A stretch of DNA of 64,000 bases from Lachnospiraceae bacterium C1.1 (GCA_030434875.1 JAUISW010000001.1:2615501-2679500), one strand, 5' to 3'. Shown: positions 51,422-61,657, counted from the stretch's first letter. Made by a program: numbers and translations. Notes: generated by a model not told the origin, from the sequence alone.

Positions 51422-52123
51422 TCAAAGCATAGTTTCAAACTTATATCCTATTCCCCATACTGTAGATATTTTCCACGACTTATGATCTTTTATCTTTTCT
51501 CTAAGACGTTTGATATGAACATCCACTGTTCTTGTATCTCCGATATATTCATAGCCCCAGATATGATCTAAGAGCTGTTCACGTGTAAATACCTGATTTG
51601 GCGAAGAAGCAAGGAAATACAACAGCTCTAATTCCTTCGGCGGCATATCCACGCTCTTTCCATAATAAACTACCGAATAATTTGTCTGATTTACAGTAAG
51701 ATCCGGATATTCTACCTTTTTTACCTGACTCTTTGGCTCCTCAACCTTCTGAGGGGTTGCTCTTCTGAGGACAGCCTTGGCTCTTGCCACGAGCTCCTTT
51801 GAATCAAAAGGCTTTTCCATATAGTCATCTGCGCCGAGCTCAAGTCCGAGTACCTTGTCAAAAACCTCACCCTTTGCCGAAAGCATGATTATCGGAACCT
51901 GTGATTTCTGTCTGATCTCTCTGCATACCTGATATCCATCCATTCCCGGAAGCATGAGATCAAGAAGGATCAGATTCGGTCTGAATATATCATTCTCCTT
52001 AACTGCACTTTCGCCATCATTCACGATTTTGGTATCAAAGCACTCCTTCGTGAAATAAAGCGCAATAAGCTCTGCAATGTTGTTGTCATCATCAACAATA
52101 AGCACTTTCTGTTTTTCCACCAT
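51422..52123 (-). CDS. OmpR/PhoB-type response regulator (orphan)
   Basis: The 233-aa protein has an intact receiver (IVDDDNN, LLDLMLPGMDG with the phospho-Asp, MLSAKGE, YMEKPFD) and a winged-helix output domain ending RTVDVHIKRLREKI and TVWGIGYKFE. No histidine kinase is beside it. It lies four bases behind mutS2 and 49 bases before the HtrA-like pseudoprotease, which may belong to its regulon (envelope stress is a guess). Confidence 0.93.
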   Translation of the reverse strand: MVEKQKVLIVDDDNNIAELIALYFTKECFDTKIVNDGESAVKENDIFRPNLILLDLMLPGMDGYQVCREIRQKSQVPIIMLSAKGEVFDKVLGLELGADDYMEKPFDSKELVARAKAVLRRATPQKVEEPKSQVKKVEYPDLTVNQTNYSVVYYGKSVDMPPKELELLYFLASSPNQVFTREQLLDHIWGYEYIGDTRTVDVHIKRLREKIKDHKSWKISTVWGIGYKFETML

Positions 52124-52127
52124 TTTT

Positions 52128-54515
52128 TCACCCCTTATGTTTTTTGAAAACAGCTATCGTAACACCGGCATCACCCTCTCCAAATTCACCGGCTCTGAAG
52201 CTCTCTACGTATTTACATCTCTTTAAGAATTCCCTTACTACATCTCTAAGGACTCCGGAACCTTTTCCGTGTACTATCCTTACCTGTTCGAGATGTGAAA
52301 GATATGCCTCATCAAGATACTGTGACAGTGTCTGCTCCGCATCATAGGCTGTCATTCCGAGCAGCATACATTCTGTACTGATGGTCATAGCATGCGAAAG
52401 TGATTTCTGTCCTGATCTTGCCTTTTTCTTTTCTTCTTTCTTTTTTACCGAAGGCTTATCATAGGTTAGGTCTGAGGCATTTGCCTTATATTTAATAATA
52501 CCACATTGAACGAATAAATTCCCCTTTGAATCCGGCAGTGAACTTACTGTTCCGTTAAGTCCCAGAGACACTATCATTACCTCATCACCCATCATTATCT
52601 TTTTGGGATCGATTCCGGCATTTGAATTATTACTCTTAAGCCCTCCGGATTTAGAGGTATTTTTTGAAAGGGCATTTCTTACACGTTCCCTGTCTCTCTC
52701 AGCTGCCTTAACAGCATCGCTGGAGGCATACTTCTGCATGTTCTTAATTGTAGAATCTGCAGTTGCCTTTGCCTCGCTGAGGATTGCCTTTGCTTCCTCC
52801 TTTGCCTTTGCAAGAATCTTTTCTTTAGAGTTTTCCAGCTTCTGCCTTCCACTGTCCAGTTCTTCCTGAAGCTTCTTTATCTCGTTCTCTGTATCAGAAA
52901 TTTCTTTCTTTTTCTTCTCAAGCTCAACTCTGTTCTTTTCAAGGCTGGCAAGAAGCTTCTCGAATTTCTTGTCCTCTTCATTTATGCGCTCTTTTGCATC
53001 ATCAATGATATTATCGGCAAGACCGAGTTTTTTTGAAATTGCAAAAGCATTACTCTTTCCGGGCACACCCACAAGAATTCTGTAAGTCGGACTTAATGTA
53101 GCCACATCAAATTCGCAGCAGGCATTTTCTACCCAGGATGTTGTAAGCGCATACTCTTTTAATTCACTGTAATGCGTTGTTGCCATTGTACGAATACTTC
53201 TGGAATGAAGCTTTGACAAAATAGCTGTTGCAAGTGCCGCTCCCTCGGTAGGATCTGTTCCGGCACAAAGCTCATCAAACAGACAAAGGCTTGTAATATT
53301 GGCATTTTTAAGTATCTGGACAATATTTGTCATATGAGACGAAAACGTTGAAAGACTCTGTTCTATCGACTGTTCATCCCCTATATCGGCATAAATCTCT
53401 CTGAAGAAAGAAAGCTCTGATCGGTCCAGCGCCGGAATATGTAATCCTGACATTCCCATGATCTCTAAAAGTCCTACAGTTTTCAGCGATACCGTCTTAC
53501 CGCCTGTATTAGGACCTGTCACTACAAGAAGGTCGAACTCATCTCCAAGATGAATATCTATGGGAACAACCTTCTTTTTATCTATGAGGGGATGTCTGGC
53601 CCCAATGAGATTTATTATTTCCGAGGAATTAAATTTAGGCCTTATTGCATTCATCTCCAAAGCCAGCTCTGCTCTTGCAAAAATAAAATCAAGCTCCGAT
53701 AAAATGCTGTAATCCGCACGTATTACTTCTGCATTGCTTCCGCACTCAAAAGAAAGCCCTTTAAGGATGAGCTGTATCTCTTCTCTCTCAGCAAGTTCCA
53801 GCTCTCTTATATCATTATTAAGTTTAACTACAGACTGCGGCTCTATGAAAAGCGTGGAGCCGGTCTGGGACTGATCATGGACCATTCCCTGTACCTGTGA
53901 CTTATACTCTGCCCTTACAGGGAGGCAGAAACGAGAATTTCTCTGAGTTATAACGCTGTCCATGAGATAAGTCTTAAGTGAACCGTTCATGAGAGAAAGC
54001 AGTGTAGAATGAATTTTATCCGACGCAATATTTTTTGCCTTTCTGATACGCTTAAGCTCAGAACTTGCATCATCTGCGATCTTATCTTCTTCTATGATGC
54101 ATCTTCTGATCTCTCTGACAAGCCCGTTCAAAGGCTCCAGACAATTAAAATTGTCACTGAGTGAGTCATTCACACGTGTTTCATCCGATTCTCCGACTCC
54201 ATACCGCCTTATGGAATCTGTAACTTCCAGCAGCGATGCTATATCCATAAGCTCTCTGGTCGTTAAAATCCCTTCTGCCTCAGCAGTAAAAAGCGAGTGG
54301 CGGACTTCCTTTACCCCTGCAAAGCTCACCGAACCGTTAGCAAAGATACGGTTACATGCATCCTCAGTTTCAGTCTGTGCTCTCTCTATATCATTTATAT
54401 TGTCGTAAGGCACAAGTCCCGCAGCTTTTTCTTTACCTGCAGGGGATGCCGTATGCTTTATCAGCATGGCTTTTACCTTATCAAATTCAAGTACCTGAAA
54501 AACTTTTTCGTTCAT
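52128..54515 (-). CDS. mutS2: Endonuclease MutS2
   Basis: This 795-aa protein has the MutS core without the mismatch-recognition domain. Walker A VVTGPNTGGKTVSLKTVG, Walker B LCLFDELCAGTDPTEGAAL, a coiled coil (about residues 515-600) and a C-terminal Smr nuclease domain with VRIVHGKGSGVLRD and FGEGDAGVTIAVF are all visible. Family members limit recombination and rescue collided ribosomes. It is the first gene of the operon mutS2, regulator, htrA-like, yhaM, rlmD. Confidence 0.95.
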   Translation of the reverse strand: MNEKVFQVLEFDKVKAMLIKHTASPAGKEKAAGLVPYDNINDIERAQTETEDACNRIFANGSVSFAGVKEVRHSLFTAEAEGILTTRELMDIASLLEVTDSIRRYGVGESDETRVNDSLSDNFNCLEPLNGLVREIRRCIIEEDKIADDASSELKRIRKAKNIASDKIHSTLLSLMNGSLKTYLMDSVITQRNSRFCLPVRAEYKSQVQGMVHDQSQTGSTLFIEPQSVVKLNNDIRELELAEREEIQLILKGLSFECGSNAEVIRADYSILSELDFIFARAELALEMNAIRPKFNSSEIINLIGARHPLIDKKKVVPIDIHLGDEFDLLVVTGPNTGGKTVSLKTVGLLEIMGMSGLHIPALDRSELSFFREIYADIGDEQSIEQSLSTFSSHMTNIVQILKNANITSLCLFDELCAGTDPTEGAALATAILSKLHSRSIRTMATTHYSELKEYALTTSWVENACCEFDVATLSPTYRILVGVPGKSNAFAISKKLGLADNIIDDAKERINEEDKKFEKLLASLEKNRVELEKKKKEISDTENEIKKLQEELDSGRQKLENSKEKILAKAKEEAKAILSEAKATADSTIKNMQKYASSDAVKAAERDRERVRNALSKNTSKSGGLKSNNSNAGIDPKKIMMGDEVMIVSLGLNGTVSSLPDSKGNLFVQCGIIKYKANASDLTYDKPSVKKKEEKKKARSGQKSLSHAMTISTECMLLGMTAYDAEQTLSQYLDEAYLSHLEQVRIVHGKGSGVLRDVVREFLKRCKYVESFRAGEFGEGDAGVTIAVFKKHKG

Positions 54516-54604
54516 TTAATCCTAATTTTCCTTAATATATAAACCAAAAACTTTTAACATCTAATTATATTACAAATAGCGTTATAGGGCAAACATACAT
54601 TAAA

Positions 54605-54652
54605 AAAAGGTCACGGACAGGCAATTATAAAATGTCTGTCCGTGGCCTTTTT
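54605..54652 (-). terminator. Terminator after the FGGY kinase
   Basis: AAAGGTCACGGACAG pairs with CTGTCCGTGGCCTTT; the minus strand ends with a T-run. Confidence 0.85.
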
Positions 54653-54663
54653 TAATCCTATAT

Positions 54664-56265
54664 TTATCTGAAAGACTCTACTGCTGCTCTTTCAGCTTTA
54701 AGACCCTCGAGATAAGCCTCAAGGAACTTATCAAAGCCTTCTACATCAGATGCTACAGGAGCCATGCTCTCTGACTTGAATGCTGCGAATACCTTGTTTT
54801 CAAGATAATCCTCAAGTGTCTCCCCGTTTTCTTTATGAAGCATATAGCTTGCAAGAAGAGCTTCGCCCCAAGGGCCGCCTTCTCCTGCTGTCTCCATTAC
54901 AGATACCGGTACTCCCATGGCTGCTGCCATGATCCTCTGGCCTGAGCCCTTTGCATTGAACCATCCGCCGTGTCCTGTGAGTCTGTCGATCTGAACCTTC
55001 TCATCCTTTACAAGAATGTTCATACCGTATTTAAGAGTACTTAATGCCGAGAAAAGAACCGTTCTCATGAATGTGGCAAGATCCATCTTTGCGTCAGGTT
55101 TTCTCATAAGGAGAGGTCTGCCCTCTTCAAATCCGGTGATAGGCTCTCCTGAGAAATAGTTGTACATCATGAGACCGCCGCAGGAATTCTCGCCCTTAAG
55201 TGCCTCTTCAAAAAGTTTTGAATAAAATTCAGATGTATCTGTCTCGCCGCCCGTAAGCTTTATAACCTCAAGGAAAAGATCAACCCATGCGTTAAGGTCT
55301 GATGTACAGTTATTGCAGTGAACCATTGCAACAGGCTTTCCTGATGGGGTTGTAACCATATCAAGTGCCTCATAAGGCTTTGAAAGAGGCTTGTCAAGGA
55401 CAACCATTGAGAATACAGAAGTACCTGCTGAAACATTACCTGTACGTGCAGCTACGGAATTTGTTGCTGTCATTCCTGTTCCTGCATCTCCTTCAGGAGG
55501 GCAGAGTGGAATTCCTGCTTCAAGGTTTCCTGAAGGGTCAAGCTTTCTTGCACCTTCTTCCGTAAGTTTTCCTGCCTCTTCACCTGCAACAAGTACCTTA
55601 GGGAATATATCCCTTAACTTCCATGAGAAATTTCTGTCTGCAATGAGATCATCAAATTTCTTAACCATTTCCTCATCATAATCATTCTTTTCAGAATCGA
55701 TAGGGAACATTCCGGAAGCCTCACCGATACCGATTATCTTCTCTCCTGTCAGCTTCCAATGTACATAACCCTCAAGAGTTGTCTGGAAAACAATATCTTT
55801 TACGTGAGGTTCATTATTTAAGATTGCCTGATAAAGATGTGCGATACTCCATCTTTGAGGAATATTAAAGTTGAAAAGCTTTGAAAGTTCTCCGGCAGCC
55901 TTCTCAGTCATGGTATTTCTCCATGTTCTGAAAGGTACCATCATCTTTCCATCTTTATCAAATACCATGTATCCGTGCATCATTGCAGAAAATCCGATCG
56001 CACCGATTTTCTTCAAAACAACACCATACTTATTCTTAACGTCCTCAGCAAGCTTTGCATAGCAATCCTGAAGTCCGCCCCAGATGTCATCTTCTGAATA
56101 TGTCCAGATATTATTCTCAAGTCTGTTTTCCCATCTGTGCTTACCCTGGGCAACCGGTGTGAAATCTTCAGTAATAAGTACTCCTTTAATATTAGTGGAA
56201 CCAAATTCGATTCCGAGTACTGTCTTTCCTGATTCGATCGCTGCTTTAATATCAATATTTCCCAT
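54664..56265 (-). CDS. FGGY-family carbohydrate kinase
   Basis: This 533-aa protein has the two actin-like domains of FGGY kinases. It shows [16 protein letters not shown] (phosphate-1), [30 protein letters not shown] (catalytic Asp region), [12 protein letters not shown] and [20 protein letters not shown] (FGGY signature region). It phosphorylates a pentulose, hexulose or polyol; ribulose or xylulose are likeliest, but sequence alone does not decide. It is monocistronic, with its own promoter (56318-56346) and terminator. Confidence 0.88.
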   Translation of the reverse strand: MGNIDIKAAIESGKTVLGIEFGSTNIKGVLITEDFTPVAQGKHRWENRLENNIWTYSEDDIWGGLQDCYAKLAEDVKNKYGVVLKKIGAIGFSAMMHGYMVFDKDGKMMVPFRTWRNTMTEKAAGELSKLFNFNIPQRWSIAHLYQAILNNEPHVKDIVFQTTLEGYVHWKLTGEKIIGIGEASGMFPIDSEKNDYDEEMVKKFDDLIADRNFSWKLRDIFPKVLVAGEEAGKLTEEGARKLDPSGNLEAGIPLCPPEGDAGTGMTATNSVAARTGNVSAGTSVFSMVVLDKPLSKPYEALDMVTTPSGKPVAMVHCNNCTSDLNAWVDLFLEVIKLTGGETDTSEFYSKLFEEALKGENSCGGLMMYNYFSGEPITGFEEGRPLLMRKPDAKMDLATFMRTVLFSALSTLKYGMNILVKDEKVQIDRLTGHGGWFNAKGSGQRIMAAAMGVPVSVMETAGEGGPWGEALLASYMLHKENGETLEDYLENKVFAAFKSESMAPVASDVEGFDKFLEAYLEGLKAERAAVESFR

Positions 56266-56317
56266 AGATGTACCTTCCCTTCGATCAGCGTAGAAATGCT
56301 GTATTAGTTTTAAAACA

Positions 56318-56346
56318 ATTATATAGGAAATTATAATACAAGTTAA
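56318..56346 (-). promoter_or_regulatory. Sigma-A promoter of the FGGY kinase
   Basis: TTAACT (56341-56346) and TATAAT (56318-56323) are separated by 17 bases, about 50 bases before ATG. Confidence 0.65.
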
Positions 56347-56433
56347 TGCTTTTAGTTATCTTTTTTGTTCATTTTTTTCATAAAGATGTCATTTAAAAAA
56401 CAATATTTAAATATAATACCCTATATGCAAGAA

Positions 56434-56571
56434 AGAATCCTGCTCCGCAGGATTCTCCGCGCAAGCGCGGGAGCCGCAGGCTCTTCCTATCCGCGCTTGA
56501 CGCATCATACGCACGCAGTGCGTTTTTTGCATTATGGGGAATTCCATCGGAATTTCCTATAATGCAAAAAA
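56434..56571. repeat. Multi-hairpin intergenic repeat
   Basis: Consecutive stem-loops: AGAATCCTGC/GCAGGATTCT (56434-56456), CCGCG/CGCGG (56457-56470), GAGCC/GGCTC (56471-56483), ACGCAC/GTGCGT (56509-56523) and a long outer TTTTTTGCATTAT/ATAATGCAAAAAA (56523-56571) enclosing GGAATTCC-like arms. No coding frame fits. Its style resembles the cloverleaf at 33394-33544. Confidence 0.6.
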
Positions 56572-56594
56572 AGGACCCGGCAAACGCCGGATCC
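56572..56594 (-). terminator. Terminator of the papain-like protein gene
   Basis: GGA-CCGGC pairs with GCCGG-TCC; on the minus strand seven T follow. Confidence 0.88.
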
Positions 56595-56612
56595 TCTTAA
56601 ATTATCTTTTAT

Positions 56613-59231
56613 TTAGTTACTGCTTGTTGTAGATGTCGCTGCAAGGATCGTGTAGTAAAGCTTACCTGCATAGCCTGTATATCTCTTTGAGCCGAATACA
56701 TAAGCTGTAGGTCTGCTCTTAACTGTTGAATAAGATTTAGATCTTACACTTACATCATTTGTTGTATAGATGCTCAAAGTGCTGTTTCCTGCATTCTTTT
56801 TCTTAATAGCAACATTTACTGAAGGTGTTATTGCTGAACCAGTGTATCGATATCCGCTTGAGCACTTGTCCGTAAGCTTTCCGCCTGCAATATTTATAGG
56901 CTTGATTATGAAATACTTTACAACCTTGCCCTTATAACTTGCCTTGGCTGAACCATAAGCCTTAATAGTTACCTTTGCAAGTCCGGGATTCTTACACTTG
57001 CTGTACTTAACCTTATAATCAGTTCCTTCAACAAGCTCTGTTCCTGTAGCTGTGTCCTTTACAGTCACCTTAGGTTTGATCTTTGTTCCCGTATAATCTA
57101 CTTCCTCAAAGTTCTCAAGTTCTTTCTTTTCGTAGGTCATAGTTACATCGATCGAAGAATCACTCATAGGAACTATATTGTCATAAACACGGAATGAAAC
57201 CGTCTTTGTCTTTCTGAAAGCTCCCTTTCCGGTAATAGTCATCTTGAGCTTTTTCTTGTCCTGATTCTGACCGGTAAACTCTGTAGAAACTACATAGTCA
57301 ACACCCTCTACAAGAGGAACATAACTTCCGTTTGAAAGCTTGTATCTCAAAAGAATATCACTCTGATCATAATTCTTGTCTGAATTCAAAGCCTGATTCT
57401 GTACTCCGTAAACCTTGGCTCTGCTCATCTTTGCGCCCTTTGAAGATACTATCTGGAAGCATACCCCCTGATAGCTGGAAAATACGGTATTACTGCTGAC
57501 AATCATCTGACCAACACCTGTATCCTTGCATCCTACCAGTATTCTGGTGAATAATCCGGAATCTGAATTCATAAGATATCCGTTTGCTTCAATAATTACC
57601 TTTGGTGAAATATTCTTTCCGGTATGTTTATAAATATAATGCGGTAAAGTAACATTTACACCGTTTGCAGATACCTTTTTGATAGTATCTACATTATCCG
57701 TAAATACCTTGATCCTCGGACTATATCCTGCGACATAGGTATCTCCGTCGATTGCATTCTTGTAAAAGCTTACATAAGGTGTTGATGAATAAGACTTATC
57801 AATACCATTGTCTTCAAAGCTGATCCAATCGTATGTCTCAGTATCAGTCTTGCTTACAAATGCATCGAAATCAACACCGTCTTTTCTTCTGATAACAGCA
57901 GCAAAGCTCTTTCCCTCTGTTATAAGTATAGGTTTATCCAGCTTCACCGTTGTATAGCCGACATAATTCACATCCGTATCAACTGTTTCGATAAGATTAT
58001 CAGCTACGAACGGAGATGCCTTCTCTGTTATCCCATAAGGATAGCTGTAGATCGAGATCTCATAACTGCCCGGGTCAGCTACGGCGAAGCCAACCTGTTT
58101 GATAGCCTCATAGGTAGTTGTTATATAAGTTTCTTTCTTCTTTGTCTTAGAATTTGTTCTTGTTGCAAGTTTTCCCGGATTTCCGCTTGCCGTAAATATA
58201 TTAGCGAGCATATTTACTTCTTTTGTCTCTACATTCGGTGTTCCATCATATGCATACATATGAGAATATGTTGTCGACTCAGAGAAGTTATAGGCTACCG
58301 CCCTGCGTTTTTTGCTGTTAGCCTCAGCTGTAAATGTTGCATCCTCATAGGAAATGTAGAAATCTTCCCCATCGAGGCCTCTTGCCTTAAAACCACCTGA
58401 AGATGAAGGTTTGTTACCTGTCACTCTGTTGGTAAAGTCTGCAGCATCTATGCTATCATCCCATCCGTAAATTACGATAGAATGATTTGGATCTGCATAA
58501 TCATCACTTACAGTGGTAAACATCAGGTTCTCACTGTTTGTTCTGTAAGCAGTTGCACTTGAAACGCTCATATCCATATAAGTATCAATGACTGCTGCAC
58601 CATACTTATATATAAGACCCTTAATTGCTGCTACATCATTAATAGGGGCCCATGCCGCTCCGTTTAACTGACCCTTTATTCCGTTAACCGATGTGGAATT
58701 TGCCAGCACAAAAGTTGCCAGTGCTGCATTTCCGTAGCCAAACTCTTCTGTTTTATCACTGGTTCTGTCCTTATTGAATAACCCCAGCGGATCAGTAGGA
58801 TCATCATAAAGTGCAGATACAAGATCTGCAGCAGATCCGTCAGCCGCTGCAAGCATTGCGGAATATGCCCATTCATGTGATTCATTTTCACTCTGAACCG
58901 CTTCATAAAGACTTCCTGTAAATTTACTCTTTCCTGACCATTCAGAACTGTCTACCTTATAGGTATATTCTGACGGAAAGCTGAAACTTACCGGTCTCGA
59001 ACCATCACTCTGAGTTGGAAGATCATCTTCCGATACAGATGCTGAATCTTCTTCGTCTGATGAACTTTCTTCAACTTCCTCATCACTGTTATTTACCGAA
59101 TCAGTTGCCTCAGTATTTAAGCTTTCATCAGCGGTATCTTCTGTTGCCATTATTGGCATGGTAAACAGCCCAGACACCATTGCCATCGTCATAAGAGCGG
59201 CTATGCCTTTTCTGTAATGCCTAGCTATCAT
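56613..59231 (-). CDS. Secreted papain-like (C1) protein with Cys replaced by Glu, plus beta domains
   Basis: ATG at 59231 follows GGAGG and gives a clear signal peptide (IAALMTMAMVSGLF...MPIMA). An acidic Ser/Glu/Asp linker to about residue 80 leads to a C1-peptidase-like domain. The usual CWAFS becomes EWAYSAM, so the catalytic Cys is Glu. The His region is intact (DPNHSIVIYGWDDS), and FYISYED matches the family end. A lectin-like beta domain (about 330-520) and two Ig-like beta repeats (about 600-800) follow. There is no LPXTG motif. It is probably a surface-binding pseudo-peptidase. Confidence 0.8.
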   Translation of the reverse strand: MIARHYRKGIAALMTMAMVSGLFTMPIMATEDTADESLNTEATDSVNNSDEEVEESSSDEEDSASVSEDDLPTQSDGSRPVSFSFPSEYTYKVDSSEWSGKSKFTGSLYEAVQSENESHEWAYSAMLAAADGSAADLVSALYDDPTDPLGLFNKDRTSDKTEEFGYGNAALATFVLANSTSVNGIKGQLNGAAWAPINDVAAIKGLIYKYGAAVIDTYMDMSVSSATAYRTNSENLMFTTVSDDYADPNHSIVIYGWDDSIDAADFTNRVTGNKPSSSGGFKARGLDGEDFYISYEDATFTAEANSKKRRAVAYNFSESTTYSHMYAYDGTPNVETKEVNMLANIFTASGNPGKLATRTNSKTKKKETYITTTYEAIKQVGFAVADPGSYEISIYSYPYGITEKASPFVADNLIETVDTDVNYVGYTTVKLDKPILITEGKSFAAVIRRKDGVDFDAFVSKTDTETYDWISFEDNGIDKSYSSTPYVSFYKNAIDGDTYVAGYSPRIKVFTDNVDTIKKVSANGVNVTLPHYIYKHTGKNISPKVIIEANGYLMNSDSGLFTRILVGCKDTGVGQMIVSSNTVFSSYQGVCFQIVSSKGAKMSRAKVYGVQNQALNSDKNYDQSDILLRYKLSNGSYVPLVEGVDYVVSTEFTGQNQDKKKLKMTITGKGAFRKTKTVSFRVYDNIVPMSDSSIDVTMTYEKKELENFEEVDYTGTKIKPKVTVKDTATGTELVEGTDYKVKYSKCKNPGLAKVTIKAYGSAKASYKGKVVKYFIIKPINIAGGKLTDKCSSGYRYTGSAITPSVNVAIKKKNAGNSTLSIYTTNDVSVRSKSYSTVKSRPTAYVFGSKRYTGYAGKLYYTILAATSTTSSN

Positions 59232-59303
59232 TCCCTTCGCTCCTCCATTTTTAAAATCCCTGTTAAACCATATTAAGCTTTCTATAAGCTCGTTTTTAAA
59301 CAT

Positions 59304-59489
59304 TGACCTACTCTCCTAAATCATACCACTTTAAACCTTTGTATTTAAACCCCTTTTGCTTGATTTTTTTTAAGAAGTGCTCTCATGCCGCTTCACACAA
59401 TGGACACAAGAGTTGCATTTTTTTGTATACATTGATAAAATATTACAAAACTGTTTCTTTTCGAACGTATATTCCCTGATGACCAGCTT
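59304..59489. other. Intergenic region before the papain-like gene
   Basis: AT-rich, with no supported ORF. It must contain the promoter of the gene at 59231, but I cannot point to a consensus pair. It also receives the end of the SRP RNA transcript. Confidence 0.3.
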
Positions 59490-59506
59490 TATAATAAAAA
59501 AAATTT

Positions 59507-59631
59507 CAGAGATACTTCAGACCCCGGAACCCCCACGTCACATGAAAGGTTCTACTTAGTGCTGCTTCGTTCCCGACCTGACACGGTTCATAGATTTCCA
59601 TTGCGTGGGACCGGAGCCTGAAGTATCTCTG
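59507..59631 (-). ncRNA. ffs: Signal recognition particle RNA, small bacterial type
   Basis: The minus strand contains the conserved SRP hairpin GTGTCAGGTCGGGAACGAAG followed by CAGCAC (for Ffh binding, GGAA-type tetraloop region). The closing stem is formed by CAGAGATACTTCAG at 59507-59520 and its complement at 59618-59631. It is followed by a run of U (59494-59503). This RNA guides nascent membrane and secreted proteins to FtsY. Ends are taken from the closing stem. Confidence 0.92.
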
Positions 59632-59647
59632 AAAAAGATACCTTGAA

Positions 59648-59676
59648 ATTATAACTTTTGAAACTTCTTCTGTCAA
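59648..59676 (-). promoter_or_regulatory. Consensus promoter of the SRP RNA
   Basis: TTGACA (59671-59676) and TATAAT (59648-59653) with a 17-base spacer: a perfect sigma-A promoter, as expected for a stable RNA. Confidence 0.88.
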
Positions 59677-59715
59677 CCTTCTTCGATAATTCATCGCTGT
59701 CCGGTATCCAGAATG

Positions 59716-60981
59716 TCAGGTTTTTGTCACTCCCATAGCTGAGCTTAGCTGTTTATACTGAAGATTGATCTTCTCGAAATCAGCCATTATCTCATCTCTC
59801 CTGGTCACGGCATGCTCCATGATCTCTTCCTTATCTCCGCAAAATGCCATTACTATCTTTCGCTGAAATTTATTATGATCCATCTCATTCGTTACGATCG
59901 CAGCAATGGTAGCCGCCGGTTTTACACTATCAACATTTCCGCTCATTGCTATATCTGCAATCCGCTCCGAAAGCTGTAATATTTTATCATTCATAGTCAT
60001 ATCCGGCGCTTCCATTTGGTTCGGTATGCCTGATCCGTCTATGCGCTCATGATGTCTCGCGATTATATCACAGATCTCCGGATCAATCCTGTTCCTTAAA
60101 AGGTCATCCGCAGTCTCAAGGTGCCTGCAGAATTTCTTTATATCAGACTCTTCCTTTAGGTTTGCCGGATTCCTGAGCTCCTTAGGAACCTTTGACAGTC
60201 CTATGTCATGCAGCAGACCTGCATAGTGAAGCTTTTCGATATCTTCCTCTGTGATCCCGTCAAGGCGTCTGGCTATCTGCTCAGCCACATCCATGCAGAT
60301 GATTGCCTCCCCCGCCCTTCTGGATTCCGACAGTGCCATTATATATACCAGCAGTTCCAGCATCTTTTCCTTGTCTTCATCGGCAAACATCACCTTTTTG
60401 AAGGACTCGTAAAGCTCGTCAAGATATTCACCGCTGTCGAGCATTTCAAACATATCATATCTTCTTGCAGCGATATCCAATAGATTAAAGGGAAGCTCAG
60501 AAAATTTACTGCCTATATATCGTCTCAGATTATTTGTATTGAACTTTTTGCCCTTTATGCTCCTGAAATGCTCTATCATTCCTGCCAGATTTAATATATT
60601 TGCGACATTTTTATACTGGAAATTTATATTTTTAAGCTTTGTATGATCAACATGACTGTATAGGATTATTTTAGAAAGCTGCTCATAGGGCGTTAAGCTC
60701 TTCATGAAAAGGTAACCATATATTGAATGCGGCAGGGGCTCTTCAAACTCATACTGCAGGCTCTCAACTCCCTGCTCTACCCTGTACGCACCAATATCAT
60801 GAAGCGCAACAACAAATGTAATCTCTGCGAGCTCAAAATCCTCATATTTCCCGGAGGCCTTAAGCATGGCATAAACCATGAACGCAGTCCTGCAGCTATG
60901 GCCCATGACTTTGCTGTCTATTAACTTTAATGTGCCAACTATAAGCTGACACACATCCTCGCTGCGAATAACCTGTCCCAC
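59716..60981 (-). CDS. Tandem HD / HD-GYP-like domain protein
   Basis: The 421-aa protein has two HD modules. The first (about residues 25-130) shows GHSCRTAF and ALHDIGAYRV. The second (about 215-400) shows LLHDIGLSKVP and ARHHERIDGSGIP, so the GYP signature reads GIP. No sensor or membrane segment is present. It could be a c-di-GMP or cyclic-dinucleotide hydrolase; the altered motif leaves activity uncertain. It starts at GTG 60981 behind GGGGG, spaced four bases. Confidence 0.82.
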   Translation of the reverse strand: MGQVIRSEDVCQLIVGTLKLIDSKVMGHSCRTAFMVYAMLKASGKYEDFELAEITFVVALHDIGAYRVEQGVESLQYEFEEPLPHSIYGYLFMKSLTPYEQLSKIILYSHVDHTKLKNINFQYKNVANILNLAGMIEHFRSIKGKKFNTNNLRRYIGSKFSELPFNLLDIAARRYDMFEMLDSGEYLDELYESFKKVMFADEDKEKMLELLVYIMALSESRRAGEAIICMDVAEQIARRLDGITEEDIEKLHYAGLLHDIGLSKVPKELRNPANLKEESDIKKFCRHLETADDLLRNRIDPEICDIIARHHERIDGSGIPNQMEAPDMTMNDKILQLSERIADIAMSGNVDSVKPAATIAAIVTNEMDHNKFQRKIVMAFCGDKEEIMEHAVTRRDEIMADFEKINLQYKQLSSAMGVTKT

Positions 60982-61102
60982 TTTTCCCCCAAATTACATG
61001 TTTCAAACAAAAATTTTCAGAAATTATTTCTCTATATACATGAACATTTTATCACGAAAAAGTTAAGCATTCCATAGTTTTACTCTTTCAAAAGAGAATG
61101 TT

Positions 61103-61567
61103 TCAAAGAAAAAACTTCATAGGAGTATAAATGATCCCACTGTTTTTCTGAACCTTTGCCGTATCCGTAAATCCCATCTTATGATAGAATTCCACAGCAT
61201 ACGGAGAAGAATCCACAGTAGTGTAAGTCTGCCCCTTCTGTGTGAGCAGATAATCACATAAATATTTTATGAGTGCAGATGCTATTCCCTGCCTCTGGCA
61301 GTTCTCATCTACAAAAAGAAGTGATATATGATTGCGGTTTCGCACTGAAATTATGCCAAGCACCCTGTCTGCCTCATCAAAGCAGCCAAACATGACATAT
61401 TCGCCCTGTCTGAACATTTTATAAAGACTGTCTGCAGTAATAAATCTTCGAAAGTTTTCTATTCCCTCGCTGCTGTACACATCAGCTTCAAACTTAAGAA
61501 AAACTCTCCATACCATAGCCATAGCCAGGTTCCACTCGGTTGCCTTCACGGCACGAATAGTTCTCAT
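61103..61567 (-). CDS. GNAT N-acetyltransferase
   Basis: This 154-aa protein has the acetyl-CoA site LFVDENCQRQGIASALIKYL (Q/RxxGxA) and the later FYHKMGF segment. The acceptor is unknown. GAGGGGG precedes ATG. It is a lone gene between the HD protein and the DUF1002 gene. Confidence 0.88.
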   Translation of the reverse strand: MRTIRAVKATEWNLAMAMVWRVFLKFEADVYSSEGIENFRRFITADSLYKMFRQGEYVMFGCFDEADRVLGIISVRNRNHISLLFVDENCQRQGIASALIKYLCDYLLTQKGQTYTTVDSSPYAVEFYHKMGFTDTAKVQKNSGIIYTPMKFFL

Positions 61568-61630
61568 ATGATTACCCCCTCACAAGATCCTCAAATGTGA
61601 TACTAAACGAAATCCAGTCCTTTATTATAA

Positions 61631-61657
61631 GAAAACCCGCAGTCAATACGGGTTTTC
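61631..61657 (-). terminator. Terminator of the hydrolase-DUF1002 operon
   Basis: GAAAACCCG pairs with CGGGTTTTC around an 8-base loop, giving a U-containing 3' arm. Confidence 0.7.
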
